Source: Candidatus Komeilibacteria bacterium
GTDB lineage: Bacteria; Patescibacteriota; Patescibacteriia; UBA1558
Assembly: GCA_024654345.1 (NCBI GenBank)
Contig: JANLIN010000039.1
Coordinates: 1-11,265, forward strand
Reading direction: 5' to 3'
DNA: 11,265 nucleotides
How positions within the stretch are numbered: position 1 is the stretch's first letter; each line of letters opens with the position of its first letter. The notes under the pieces are model-generated. The model was given only the letters and a program-made list of their open reading frames with translations, had not been told where the DNA came from and did not search any database. The translations under genes and the position numbers were made by a program. This document shows positions 1 through 6,349 of this stretch, piece by piece.

Positions 1-50
1 AGAAAAAGCTGAAGTGCTAGGGCACTTTCCAATGACATGAAGTCGAGCAT
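1..50 (-). CDS. 5' end of an unidentified gene, cut by window edge
   Basis: Only about 16 codons are visible. On the minus strand an ATG at 50-48 opens a frame starting MLDFMSLESALALQLF and stays open to the window edge. A strong Shine-Dalgarno (AGGAGGT, complement of 54-60) lies 4 nt upstream, and the start falls 13 nt after the recR stop, so it is probably the fourth gene of the dnaB-ybaB-recR operon. The visible residues are mostly hydrophobic, so a membrane segment may begin here, but that is a guess. Too little is present to assign a family. Confidence 0.5.
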   Translation of the reverse strand, partial: MLDFMSLESALALQLF

Positions 51-63
51 AGTACCTCCTTTT

Positions 64-666
64 TTATTTGATTTCTTTCCGATCGCGAATAGCGTAGCCG
101 AGGGTTATGTCATCGGCATACTCAATTTCGCTGCCACTGGGCAGGCCCTTGGCCAATCGTGTTATTTTAAGGTTCTGATTTTTTAGAAGTTTGCTTAGAT
201 AAAGGGTGGTAGTTTCGCCGGCAATATCATTATTCAAAGCCAGGATAACCTCCTTTGGTTTATCACGACTTATCCTGTCTGTCAATTCCTTGATACGTAG
301 TTTATCCGGTGTGATTCCTTCGGGGGGATTGATATTCCCTTGCAAAACATGATAAACGCCGTTATAATCGGTGGTTTTTTCGATAGCTTGCAAATCCGCC
401 GTTTCGGCGACGACGCATATCATGTCCTTCAGACGACTACGATCACTACAAATACCGCAGGGACTGCGGTCAGAAAAATTGTAACAATTGGGGCAGACTG
501 TGATTTCATCTTTGGCCCGCAAAAGACTGTCGGCGAATTCCTTCAAATCTTCTTTGGGGCGATTCAATAAATAATAGACCAACTTTTCGCTGGTCTTTGG
601 GCCGATACCGGGCAAGCGGTCAAATTGTTCTATTAATTTCTGCAGTGCGCGCGGAGTATTTGTCAT
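64..666 (-). CDS. recR: Recombination mediator protein RecR
   Basis: RecR acts in the cytoplasm in the RecFOR pathway, helping load RecA at single-strand gaps. The 200-residue product has the family's full length and domain order: a helix-hairpin-helix (LPGIGPKTSEKL, residues 18-29), a four-cysteine zinc finger (C58, C61, C70, C73), a Toprim domain (about 82-175, opening ICVVAETADLQAIEK), and the C-terminal block GLPSGSEIEYADDITL. The ATG at 666 is chosen because the family begins near this point. A TTG at 684 would add six residues unlike RecR and abuts the ybaB stop. No clear Shine-Dalgarno is seen. The gene lies 18 nt after ybaB, the classical ybaB-recR pairing, and translation is probably coupled. 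Confidence 0.96.
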   Translation of the reverse strand: MTNTPRALQKLIEQFDRLPGIGPKTSEKLVYYLLNRPKEDLKEFADSLLRAKDEITVCPNCYNFSDRSPCGICSDRSRLKDMICVVAETADLQAIEKTTDYNGVYHVLQGNINPPEGITPDKLRIKELTDRISRDKPKEVILALNNDIAGETTTLYLSKLLKNQNLKITRLAKGLPSGSEIEYADDITLGYAIRDRKEIK

Positions 667-684
667 AGTGCCAGTATAATACAA

Positions 685-954
685 TTACATCAGGCCGCCT
701 AGCTTGGTAGCCATCACCTTTTGCACCTTGGCATTGGCTTCAGTAAAAGCCCGTTTGATTGCCTCGGTAGTAGCCTCTTTGTCGGTGCCAAAGTCATCAC
801 TGAGGCTGAGCTCTAGTATTTCTTGCTGGCCGTTCATGATCAGTTTGACTAAGCTATTTTCAACGGTGATAATTTCCTGCGCCAACATTGTCTGAATGGT
901 CTGTGCCTGTTGACGAAGTTCGTTTATATCATTCATTTTGGAAAAAAGTGACAT
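685..954 (-). CDS. ybaB: YbaB/EbfC family nucleoid-associated protein
   Basis: The 89-residue product is a small dimeric DNA-binding protein of the YbaB/EbfC type, a family found directly upstream of recR in many bacteria. Visible signs are the N-terminal helix with the FSKMNDINELRQQAQTIQ pattern, a central strand region (VKLIMNGQQEILELSLSDD), a C-terminal helix (EAIKRAFTEANAKVQKVMATKLGGL), and near-family length. The ATG at 954 keeps the aromatic/hydrophobic N-terminus usual for the family; an internal ATG at 936 is possible. Neither start has a good ribosome site. It sits 22 nt after dnaB and 18 nt before recR, so one transcript is likely. Confidence 0.9.
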   Translation of the reverse strand: MSLFSKMNDINELRQQAQTIQTMLAQEIITVENSLVKLIMNGQQEILELSLSDDFGTDKEATTEAIKRAFTEANAKVQKVMATKLGGLM

Positions 955-976
955 AATAGTTTTATTGATCTTTTAA

Positions 977-2359
977 TTAAAAAGAGGGGATATGAAAGTT
1001 CTCTTTGGCCATATTTTTGAAGCTGACACTAGCTTCGTCAAAATAGAGATTGACCTGTCCAGTGGGACCGTTTCGATGTTTGGCAATGTGAATCTCCGCT
1101 TTATGTTTCTCATCTTCCTGAATCTCCTCGTCGCGGTAGTTTCGATCGGCCTTCTTACGGTAAATAAACATCACAATATCGGCGTCTTGTTCGATAGAGC
1201 CTGATTCACGAAGGTGTGCCAATTTAGGAATAGCCGGCTTACTTTGTTCGACAGCGCGTGACAGCTGAGATAGTCCAATAACAGGAATATCAAGCTCACG
1301 TGCTACCGCCTTCAGCGCTCGCGTGATTTCCGCCACTTCCTGTACCCGGTTATCGCCGTGTTTAGAGCGACCCTCCATCAGCTGTAAATAATCCACGATC
1401 AGCAAATCAAGTCCGAATTCCAGCTTCAGGCGACGTGCTTTAGTGCGGATTTCCATGACGTTGGCGGTTGCCGAATCATCAATAAAAATACTCGCTTCCG
1501 ATAGAGCTCCCATCGCTTGACCGATACGCGGAAAATCATCATCACTGTCGCGATCGGACAGTTTGCCGGTACGCATTTTCCAGAGCGAGACATTGGCTTC
1601 CGCACAAAGCATACGGTCGACCAGCTGTTCCTTGCTCATTTCCAGAGAGAAAATACCCACCGACTTTTTTCCTCTGGTGGCGACATTGCGCGCCAGATCA
1701 AGAGCAAAAGATGTCTTACCAACGCTGGGTCGAGCGGCGATAATGATAAGATCACTGCGTTGCAAGCCGGCCAGCAAATTATCAAGATCAGGAAAGCCGG
1801 TAGGGAGGCCTCTGATTTTACCGGCTTCACGGTGGAGCTCATCAATTCTTTCAAAAGTCCCATGGAGGACATTTTTGATGGAAGTAAACTCTTCCTTGAG
1901 AAATCGTTGCGAAATATTAAACAATTTTTGTTCGGCTCGGTCCAGCATGTCGTCCACGTCGTCCTCTTCATTGAAAGCCTCGGCCGACATCTCGGAGGAG
2001 GCTTTGATTAAACGTCGTAAGGTCGATTTCTTTTGCACAATTTCCGCGTAGGATATGATATTGCTGGCGGTTGGTACCGTATTGGCCAAAGAAGCTAAGT
2101 AGCTTTTACCACCGATAGTCTCTATTTGCTTGCGTTCGGTCAAAATATTGGCCAGCGATAGGATATCAATCGGCTCATGTTTCTCATAAAGAGAAAGCAT
2201 AGCGTCAAAAATGTAGCGGTGGGCGTCCATATAAAAATCCTCGGGCGCGACCAAACTGGCGATTTTGGTCATCGCCTCCTTATCTATTAACAAAGCGCCC
2301 AACACGGATTGTTCGGCTTCCAGGTTTTGCGGCGGAATTTTGTTTAGGGCGGTGTTCAT
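977..2359 (-). CDS. dnaB: Replicative DNA helicase DnaB
   Basis: DnaB is the hexameric 5'-3' helicase that drives the replication fork. The 460-residue product is full length. It has an N-terminal DnaB_N domain (about 8-110, opening PPQNLEAEQSVLGALL), a linker, and a RecA-like C-terminal domain from about 183. Walker A is ARPSVGKTS (209-217, K215/T216; the family usually has Met where this has Val213). The catalytic glutamate is E240 in FSLEMS, Walker B is LLIVDY with D323, the sensor glutamine is Q365 in GLSQLSR, and the arginine-finger segment is KHRNGPTG (427-434). No intein interrupts the P-loop, a common site in this family. It is the first visible gene of the minus-strand operon and diverges from tRNA-Lys. 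AT-rich -10-like sequences lie at 2375-2389 on the minus strand, but no convincing -35 was found. Confidence 0.97.
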   Translation of the reverse strand: MNTALNKIPPQNLEAEQSVLGALLIDKEAMTKIASLVAPEDFYMDAHRYIFDAMLSLYEKHEPIDILSLANILTERKQIETIGGKSYLASLANTVPTASNIISYAEIVQKKSTLRRLIKASSEMSAEAFNEEDDVDDMLDRAEQKLFNISQRFLKEEFTSIKNVLHGTFERIDELHREAGKIRGLPTGFPDLDNLLAGLQRSDLIIIAARPSVGKTSFALDLARNVATRGKKSVGIFSLEMSKEQLVDRMLCAEANVSLWKMRTGKLSDRDSDDDFPRIGQAMGALSEASIFIDDSATANVMEIRTKARRLKLEFGLDLLIVDYLQLMEGRSKHGDNRVQEVAEITRALKAVARELDIPVIGLSQLSRAVEQSKPAIPKLAHLRESGSIEQDADIVMFIYRKKADRNYRDEEIQEDEKHKAEIHIAKHRNGPTGQVNLYFDEASVSFKNMAKENFHIPSF

Positions 2360-2470
2360 ATTTTTAGCTTTACTATTTTAGCAGATATAGCTTCGGTATA
2401 GAAGCCCCCTAATGGCTCGCCTTATACATACCTTTTCCCCTGTCGGCACCCATTGTTGTCCCCTTGAATA

Positions 2471-2500
2471 TTGACTCGGCGGGGTAATTATGGTTATAAT
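2471..2500 (+). promoter_or_regulatory. Promoter of tRNA-Lys
   Basis: TTGACT at 2471-2476, an 18-bp spacer, and a perfect TATAAT at 2495-2500. Transcription would start near 2507, leaving a leader of about 13 nt before the mature tRNA at 2520. Confidence 0.8.
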
Positions 2501-2519
2501 AGGTAAGATTTTCAGGCGC

Positions 2520-2596
2520 GCGCTCATAGCTCAGCCTGGTAGAGCAGTTGCCTTTTAAGCAAACGGTCGCAGGTTCGAATCCTGCTGAGCGCACCA
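2520..2596 (+). tRNA. tRNA-Lys (anticodon TTT)
   Basis: The acceptor stem is GCGCTCA (2520-2526) with TGAGCGC (2586-2592). The D stem is GCTC/GAGC, the T arm is GCAGG-TTCGAAT-CCTGC (2569-2585), the discriminator is A2593, and CCA is encoded at 2594-2596. The anticodon loop CTTTTAA (2552-2558) gives TTT, decoding lysine. In the anticodon stem the outermost pair (27-43) is a G-A mismatch; the other four pairs are sound. The last base of CCA is also the first base of a strong palindrome. Confidence 0.96.
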
Positions 2597-2617
2597 TTCT
2601 TCGCGCTAGCGAAGAAT
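2596..2617. repeat. Perfect 9-bp hairpin abutting tRNA-Lys
   Basis: ATTCTTCGC, loop GCTA, GCGAAGAAT. It starts on the final A of the tRNA CCA. No T-run follows, so it is not a standard intrinsic terminator. It may aid 3' processing or be part of the adjacent palindromic element. Confidence 0.75.
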
Positions 2618-2653
2618 GTCCTTCGTAGTTCGCCGTGGCGAACGTAGAAGGAC
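2618..2653. repeat. Palindromic repeat, copy A (36 bp)
   Basis: The outer stem is GTCCTTC (2618-2624) with GAAGGAC (2647-2653). The inner stem is GTTCGC with GCGAAC (2628-2633 and 2638-2643). A symmetric GTA/GTA internal loop separates them. An ungapped relative with 28 of 36 identical bases lies at 6271-6306, so this is a dispersed repeat family. The stretch 2654-2773 holds only one minor hairpin (GCTGT 2672-2676 with ACAGC 2694-2698); I see no gene there. Confidence 0.75.
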
Positions 2654-2773
2654 AATAAGAATATTGAAGTCGCTGTACGCTTTTCCGCGAAAGACAGCTA
2701 AGAAATTTGCATGATTATTTAGTTCTCTCTGGATGGATTGATACTGGTTTGAGCTGTGTGGTTTACTCCTTTT

Positions 2774-2833
2774 CAGATTCACGCTTACTTCGCCCTTGGT
2801 CTTCGACCAAGAGCTCAGCCAAGTGTGAATCTG
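2774..2833. repeat. Long nested palindrome in the tRNA-Lys/SIMPL gap
   Basis: The outer arms are CAGATTCAC (2774-2782) and GTGAATCTG (2825-2833), extended by CTT/AAG across a single mismatch. Inside is a second perfect hairpin, CTTGGTC-TTC-GACCAAG. Together they make a 60-nt structure in a region without a gene. The T-rich tail (TTTTATT) could allow termination of plus-strand transcripts, but the size and nesting look more like a repeat element. Confidence 0.65.
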
Positions 2834-2883
2834 TTTTATTGTCAGATTGTTAGGTTTTTGCCGCTTTCGTCTTTTTTTGAAAG

Positions 2884-2892
2884 TGATATAAT
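2884..2892 (+). promoter_or_regulatory. Extended -10 promoter of the SIMPL gene
   Basis: TGATATAAT gives an extended -10 with a perfect TATAAT hexamer at 2887-2892. No good -35 is seen at 16-18 bp. Expected transcription start is near 2899, about 20 nt before the ATG. Confidence 0.6.
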
Positions 2893-2919
2893 ATAGCCGT
2901 AATTATTAGCTATAAAAAT

Positions 2920-3681
2920 ATGAACGATGTTGAAGTGGGGCGTCACTATTGGCGCCAGCCCTATCTCTGGATAGCGGCCGTTCTGGTGCTGGGCATAATC
3001 GCCCTGGGAGTACTTTCTATCCTGCGAGAAAAGATCGTGCGACCGGATACGAATCAGGTCTCGGTGAACGCACAGAGTAAGGTATTCGCGCGTCCCGATA
3101 TTGCGCAGGTGACGTTTGGCGTACAGACCCCCACCCGAAAACAGGCCAACGAAGCTGTTAAAGAGGGGAATGCCACAATGAATAAAGTGATTGCCGCTTT
3201 ACGTGAGGCGGGGATTGAAGAGCAGGATATCCAAACCACTCAGTACAGTTTGAACCCCATGTATAGCTGGCCCAATGGCGAACAGCGTTTGGATGGTTAT
3301 CAGCTATATCAGCAGGTATCGGTAAAAATAAGAGACTTGGCTATCATTGGTAAAAGCATCGAGTCAGCGGCCAATGCCGGTGCCAATCAAGTTGGTAGTA
3401 TCGGCTTTACCATTGACGATAAGGAAACTTTGAAGGCACAGGCTCGTGCCGAAGCGGTGGCCAAGGCCAAAGACAAAGCCGCGGCTATTCAGTCCGAATC
3501 CGGCATCGAGCTGGGTGACATTGTGAACATCTATATCAATGACAGCGATCAACCACCGGTGTATTACAATGAATATGCCATGGGTCGTGGTGGAGATGCT
3601 GGAGCGCAGTCCGCGCCCGATATTCAAGCCGGACAGTTGGAAGTGGTAGTGGATGTGACCCTTGTTTACGAAGTTAAATAG
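2920..3681 (+). CDS. Membrane-anchored SIMPL (DUF541) domain protein
   Basis: The 253-residue product has a short basic N-terminus, one membrane segment (about 15-34, LWIAAVLVLGIIALGVLSIL), and then a SIMPL/DUF541 domain filling the rest (about 46-252). Typical family features are the opening strand QVSVNAQSKVFARPDIAQVTFGVQT, the helix with many Ala/Lys, the block IQTTQYSLNPMYSW, the DGYQLYQQVSVKIRD strand, and the final LEVVVDVTLVYEV strand. SIMPL proteins are extracytoplasmic; a general biochemical role is not established. Here the domain would be tethered on the outer face of the cytoplasmic membrane. The ATG follows an AT-rich leader without a Shine-Dalgarno. It is monocistronic, ending at a shared terminator. 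Confidence 0.88.
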   Translation: MNDVEVGRHYWRQPYLWIAAVLVLGIIALGVLSILREKIVRPDTNQVSVNAQSKVFARPDIAQVTFGVQTPTRKQANEAVKEGNATMNKVIAALREAGIEEQDIQTTQYSLNPMYSWPNGEQRLDGYQLYQQVSVKIRDLAIIGKSIESAANAGANQVGSIGFTIDDKETLKAQARAEAVAKAKDKAAAIQSESGIELGDIVNIYINDSDQPPVYYNEYAMGRGGDAGAQSAPDIQAGQLEVVVDVTLVYEVK

Positions 3682-3696
3682 ATCTGTCACGAATAT

Positions 3697-3736
3697 AAAA
3701 AAGAAGCCGATCGGTGTATGGTTGGCTTCTTTTTTT
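3697..3736. terminator. Bidirectional terminator between SIMPL gene and flavoprotein gene
   Basis: A 12-bp perfect stem, AAAAAAGAAGCC (3697-3708) with GGCTTCTTTTTT (3724-3735), has T-runs on both strands. It serves both convergent genes, and its right arm overlaps the flavoprotein stop codon. Confidence 0.9.
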
Positions 3737-4997
3737 AAACAACACTGTTTTCACCGGCCAGATAACCGGTCGTCCAGCATATTTGTAAGCTGTAACCACC
3801 GGAGGGGCGGTCAAAATTCAGGATATCACCAGCCAGATATAGATTGGTGAATTTTTTTGATTGCATCGTTTTGAAGTCAACCTCTTTCAAAGAAACTCCG
3901 CCGGAAGTAACCACCGCCTTTTCTTCTCCCAGAAAGCCCGCTACCGTCATGGGCAGGGATTTGATGTGTTGGACCAAAAGTTGTCTTTCTTCCTTAGTCA
4001 AAGCATTGCCTTGTTTTTCGGGATCAATCCGGGCTTGGGACAGAATCGTTTTCACCAGTCTGGGGGAGATGATACTACTGAGAATATTTTTTAATTGCTT
4101 ATTCAAATCTGTTCGTACCAGCGAACGAATCTGTTTGTCCAGATCCACACTGTCTGTTTCGGGGCGTAAGTCCAAATTTAGTCGTACTACCCCATGTTTG
4201 TGCAAGCTGATGGCGACGTGACTCATATTCAGGGCGAGGGGACCACTGATGCCAAAATGGGTGAACAATAGTTTGCCTCTTTGTACGGCTTGAATAATAC
4301 CGTCTTGTAACACTGTTAACGCGGCTAGGTCTATGCTCAGACCTTGGACGTCTTTCGGCCATGACTCTTTGATCTTAATAGGAACAAGGGCGACGTTCGA
4401 CTCTTCAATAGTGTGACCCAACTTGCTCAGCCATTGGAATCCATCACCGGTCGAGCCGGTTTCCGGTCTTGATTTTCCGCCGGTAGCGATAATATATTTT
4501 TTTGCTCGTATTTCTTTTTTACCTATCATGACAGCCGTAATATTAGTACCTTGACGGTGCAGACCGCTCACCGCCGTGTCATAAACAATTTCCACCTGAC
4601 CTTGCTGGAGATAATCTTTCATCACCTGCCAGACATCTTCGGCTTTATCCGTCACCGGGAAAGCTCTTTTTTCCGCTTCCACTTTGATAGGCAGTCCGCG
4701 GTGGGTGAAGAAGTTAATCGTATCTTCCACGCCAAAACGGGAGAAAGCACCAAACAATGCTTTGCCCTTGGGGCCGTATTTCTCGATCAGATGACGAGTG
4801 TTGAATTCGGCGTTGGTAATATTGCAGCGCCCACCGCCGGTGATCAATAGCTTCCGGCCAAGCTTTGCATTTTTCTCCAGCAAAACCACCCTTGCTCCCA
4901 GCTCAGCCGCCCGTCCCGCCGCCATCATCCCGGCCGGTCCGCCGCCGATAACAGCAACATCGAATTCACGACTAGATTTAGAATTTTTGTTTAACAT
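3735..4997 (-). CDS. HI0933/YhiN-family flavoprotein (FAD-dependent oxidoreductase)
   Basis: The 420-residue product has an N-terminal FAD-binding Rossmann motif (VAVIGGGPAGMMAA, glycines 18, 20 and 23), followed by the family hallmark GRKLLITGGGRCNITN (47-62) and the second dinucleotide element ATGGKSRPETGSTGDGF. At the C-terminus is the FAD-closing block LYLAGDILNFDRPSGGYSLQICWTTGYLAG. This is the HI0933/YhiN (BaiN-like) family; members are full-length flavoproteins, and the physiological substrate is unknown for most. No membrane segment is seen, so it is cytoplasmic. The ATG at 4997 lies 6 nt after a TATACT box, so the mRNA may be leaderless. It has no operon partner. Confidence 0.92.
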   Translation of the reverse strand: MLNKNSKSSREFDVAVIGGGPAGMMAAGRAAELGARVVLLEKNAKLGRKLLITGGGRCNITNAEFNTRHLIEKYGPKGKALFGAFSRFGVEDTINFFTHRGLPIKVEAEKRAFPVTDKAEDVWQVMKDYLQQGQVEIVYDTAVSGLHRQGTNITAVMIGKKEIRAKKYIIATGGKSRPETGSTGDGFQWLSKLGHTIEESNVALVPIKIKESWPKDVQGLSIDLAALTVLQDGIIQAVQRGKLLFTHFGISGPLALNMSHVAISLHKHGVVRLNLDLRPETDSVDLDKQIRSLVRTDLNKQLKNILSSIISPRLVKTILSQARIDPEKQGNALTKEERQLLVQHIKSLPMTVAGFLGEEKAVVTSGGVSLKEVDFKTMQSKKFTNLYLAGDILNFDRPSGGYSLQICWTTGYLAGENSVV

Positions 4998-5003
4998 GCG
5001 TTT

Positions 5004-5009
5004 AGTATA
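5004..5009 (-). promoter_or_regulatory. -10 box of the flavoprotein gene, near-leaderless start
   Basis: On the minus strand TATACT occupies 5009-5004 and the ATG begins at 4997, at the expected transcription start. No convincing -35 is visible. Confidence 0.5.
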
Positions 5010-5049
5010 CTAAAAATCAAGACTATAAGCGAAGTTCAAAAAAATTCGT

Positions 5050-5078
5050 TTGACAGTTAGAAAATAATAAATTACTAT
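5050..5078 (+). promoter_or_regulatory. Strong promoter upstream of tRNA-Asn
   Basis: Perfect TTGACA at 5050-5055, a 17-bp spacer and TACTAT at 5073-5078. The predicted start is near 5085, about 200 nt before the tRNA. Two terminator-like hairpins lie in between, so this may drive a separate small transcript or a read-through tRNA precursor. Confidence 0.65.
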
Positions 5079-5119
5079 TCAAATACTATGAAATACACCA
5101 CTTTCAGTCTAAATAATAA

Positions 5120-5147
5120 CTCAACCTGTTAGAGCAGGCTGGGTTTT
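5120..5147 (+). terminator. Terminator-like hairpin 1 in the tRNA-Asn leader
   Basis: CTCA-A-CCTG (5120-5128) pairs with CAGG-C-TGGG (5135-5143) around TTAGAG, with one A-C mismatch and one G-T pair, followed by TTTT. If active, it would end a transcript of about 60 nt from the 5050 promoter. Confidence 0.5.
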
Positions 5148-5159
5148 GCATTCAACTAT

Positions 5160-5186
5160 AAACCGGCCTGTAAAGAGGTCGGTTTT
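5160..5186 (+). terminator. Terminator-like hairpin 2 in the tRNA-Asn leader
   Basis: AACCGGCCT (5161-5169), loop GTAAAG, AGGTCGGTT (5176-5184): nine pairs with one G-T. The T-run is short and partly inside the stem, so termination may be weak. Confidence 0.45.
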
Positions 5187-5288
5187 AAATTGAGATGAAC
5201 TTTGAAAATTCAGACATTAATGTAAATCTCTCATACCAAGAAGATAAGCCCGCTTATTCATTGAGCATGACGAGGACAGAAAATATAT

Positions 5289-5363
5289 TCCGGGATAGTT
5301 CAGTGGTAGAACGCTACGCTGTTAACGTAGATGTCGCAGGTTCGAATCCTGCTCCCGGAGCCA
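5289..5363 (+). tRNA. tRNA-Asn (anticodon GTT)
   Basis: The acceptor stem is TCCGGGA (5289-5295) with TCCCGGA (5353-5359). The D stem is GTTC/GAAC, the anticodon stem is CTACG/CGTAG around loop CTGTTAA (5319-5325), giving GTT. The T arm is GCAGG-TTCGAAT-CCTGC, the discriminator is G5360 and CCA is encoded. All stems are perfect. The last 20 nt are duplicated at 6350-6369, so it is a likely integration target. Confidence 0.97.
5344..5363 (+). repeat. Direct repeat, left copy (3' end of tRNA-Asn; attL-like)
   Basis: GAATCCTGCTCCCGGAGCCA, identical to 6350-6369. It covers the T-loop end, the 3' T strand, the 3' acceptor strand and CCA. Integration into a tRNA gene 3' end characteristically leaves such a repeat. 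Confidence 0.85.
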
Positions 5364-5434
5364 CCATATAAGCTCAATTGTAAAGGCAGTAAGGACATCG
5401 CGGGTAAGGAGGAAATTCTACTACCCCGGAAAAC

Positions 5435-5463
5435 TTGACATTTTATAATAAGTATGTTATTTT
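5435..5463 (+). promoter_or_regulatory. Promoter of the island gene
   Basis: Perfect TTGACA at 5435-5440 with a TATTTT hexamer at 5458-5463 after 17 bp. Expected start is near 5470, giving a leader of about 110 nt before the ATG at 5582. Confidence 0.5.
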
Positions 5464-5581
5464 ATTTCGAATAATAGTTCCTTGATTCATTTGGTTGTCT
5501 ACTGTTAATTTTGTTGGGTTTTCCCTGGTTCCTCGAGGAATTAGAGATAACTCAATAATTTATAACAATAAGAACCAAAAA

Positions 5582-6034
5582 ATGGAAAATAAATATTCAG
5601 AACTTACAAAAGTACAACTTCTTGTGCACTTAGTGGATTGTATTTATCGTCTGTACAATCCGGACCCACATGACACTGAGAATGATTTCAATGAAGAAAA
5701 AGAAACATATTTCTTATTGAAAGAAGCTTGGCAGAAAATAAATGGAATCAAAGGAGTAGAACTTTTTGGCCCGTTCAAATTAAAGGATGTGGACTTTGAA
5801 AAGTCTAAATCCCTTCACCAACTGAACTATGAATTGATAAGGGATGACGAAATAGGAAAGCCAGATTATGATATGCTTTCCGGAAATCCTTGGTACAATT
5901 TACCTCAAAAACAAAAAAAGAGGAAAATTGTTGATTTAGCCCTGTGTTCTTGCGGTATTGAACCAGACAAACTTTTTTACTCCCCATTAAGGAAATTGAA
6001 AAAGTTTATTACCGCGGTAGGAGTTAAACTTTGA
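5582..6034 (+). CDS. Unknown protein encoded in the tRNA-Asn mini-island
   Basis: I do not recognise this 150-residue protein. It is highly charged and soluble-looking, with no signal peptide or membrane segment. It has an N-terminal amphipathic helix region (YSELTKVQLLVHLVDCIYRL), an acidic stretch (DPHDTENDFNEEKE), a middle part with KDVDFEKSKSLHQLNYELI, and a basic tail (QKQKKRKIVD, then LRKLKKFITAVGVKL). Three cysteines are present (20, 122, 124). The ATG at 5582 is preferred over an in-frame TTG at 5495: the extra residues look untranslated-leader-like and neither start has a good Shine-Dalgarno. The gene is visibly more AT-rich than its neighbours, with AAA and AAT codons common, which fits foreign origin. 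It is enclosed by the tRNA-Asn direct repeats and ends at a strong terminator. Confidence 0.7.
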   Translation: MENKYSELTKVQLLVHLVDCIYRLYNPDPHDTENDFNEEKETYFLLKEAWQKINGIKGVELFGPFKLKDVDFEKSKSLHQLNYELIRDDEIGKPDYDMLSGNPWYNLPQKQKKRKIVDLALCSCGIEPDKLFYSPLRKLKKFITAVGVKL

Positions 6035-6044
6035 ACTAACTTTT

Positions 6045-6075
6045 AAGCCCCGATACAATATATGTCGGGGTTTTT
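6045..6075 (+). terminator. Intrinsic terminator of the island gene
   Basis: AAGCCCCGA (6045-6053) pairs with TCGGGGTTT (6065-6073), followed by T's to 6075. It lies 10 nt after the stop codon. Confidence 0.85.
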
Positions 6076-6168
6076 CATATTCAGTTCTATTGTGTTACCG
6101 CTGGAAACATCTCAAAAATCATATAAAACCCAATACTTTTTTATCTGAACCCAGAAAGAGTTCTAAAC

Positions 6169-6189
6169 GAACCCACTAGGTGGAGCCAC
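6169..6189 (+). other. tRNA-3'-end-like fragment
   Basis: The 21 nt starting CGAACCCACTAGG and ending GGAGCCA resemble the tRNA-Asn 3' end (CGAA, then CC, then GGAGCCA) with a different acceptor sequence between; 13 of 21 bases agree. No 5' tRNA half accompanies it. It could be a scar of an earlier tRNA-directed insertion or chance similarity. The rest of 6076-6237 shows no gene. Confidence 0.25.
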
Positions 6190-6237
6190 TTTACAAACTA
6201 TTCAGTTATAGAGGCAATGAGTATGCCGCAGATTCGC

Positions 6238-6260
6238 CTGCCGAGTTTGACTCGGCAGGC
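6238..6260. repeat. 9-bp perfect hairpin
   Basis: CCTGCCGAG (6238-6246), loop TTTGA, CTCGGCAGG (6252-6260), followed by CCCCC rather than T's, so it is not an intrinsic terminator. Confidence 0.7.
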
Positions 6261-6270
6261 CCCCCGTCTT

Positions 6271-6349
6271 GTCCTCCGTAGTTTGTCGGGGCGAACGAAG
6301 GGGGAAGCTCGCCGTGTCGAGCCCCGTCAGACGTGGCGAGCGAAGGAGG
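6271..6349. repeat. Palindromic repeat, copy B with extra inner palindrome
   Basis: Positions 6271-6306 match copy A at 2618-2653 at 28 of 36 positions without gaps. A further stem, GCTCGCC (6307-6313) with GGCGAGC (6335-6341), follows, and CCTCC (6273-6277) can pair with GGAGG (6345-6349) to close the whole structure. It ends directly against the tRNA-Asn 3' direct repeat. Confidence 0.6.

Noticed and set aside
1713..1735. Intein in the DnaB P-loop
   Set aside because: The Walker A region and the rest of the helicase domain are continuous, and the protein is of normal length.
1517..2051. Two overlapping plus-strand frames of over 160 codons antisense to dnaB
   Set aside because: They lie wholly inside dnaB, resemble no known protein and have no ribosome site; dnaB is clearly the real gene.
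2409..2597. Minus-strand 62-codon frame beginning MVRSAGFEPATVCLKGNCST
   Set aside because: It is antisense to tRNA-Lys, and this kind of peptide is a familiar artefact of translating tRNA genes backwards.
3364..3690. Minus-strand 108-codon frame over the SIMPL gene
   Set aside because: Antisense to a well-supported SIMPL domain, rich in His and Gly runs typical of a shadow frame.
3844..4362. Overlapping frames on both strands within the flavoprotein gene
   Set aside because: They are shadows of a full-length, motif-complete flavoprotein gene.
5495..5581. N-terminal extension of the island gene from a TTG codon
   Set aside because: No ribosome site, AT-rich leader-like composition, and a proper ATG at 5582.
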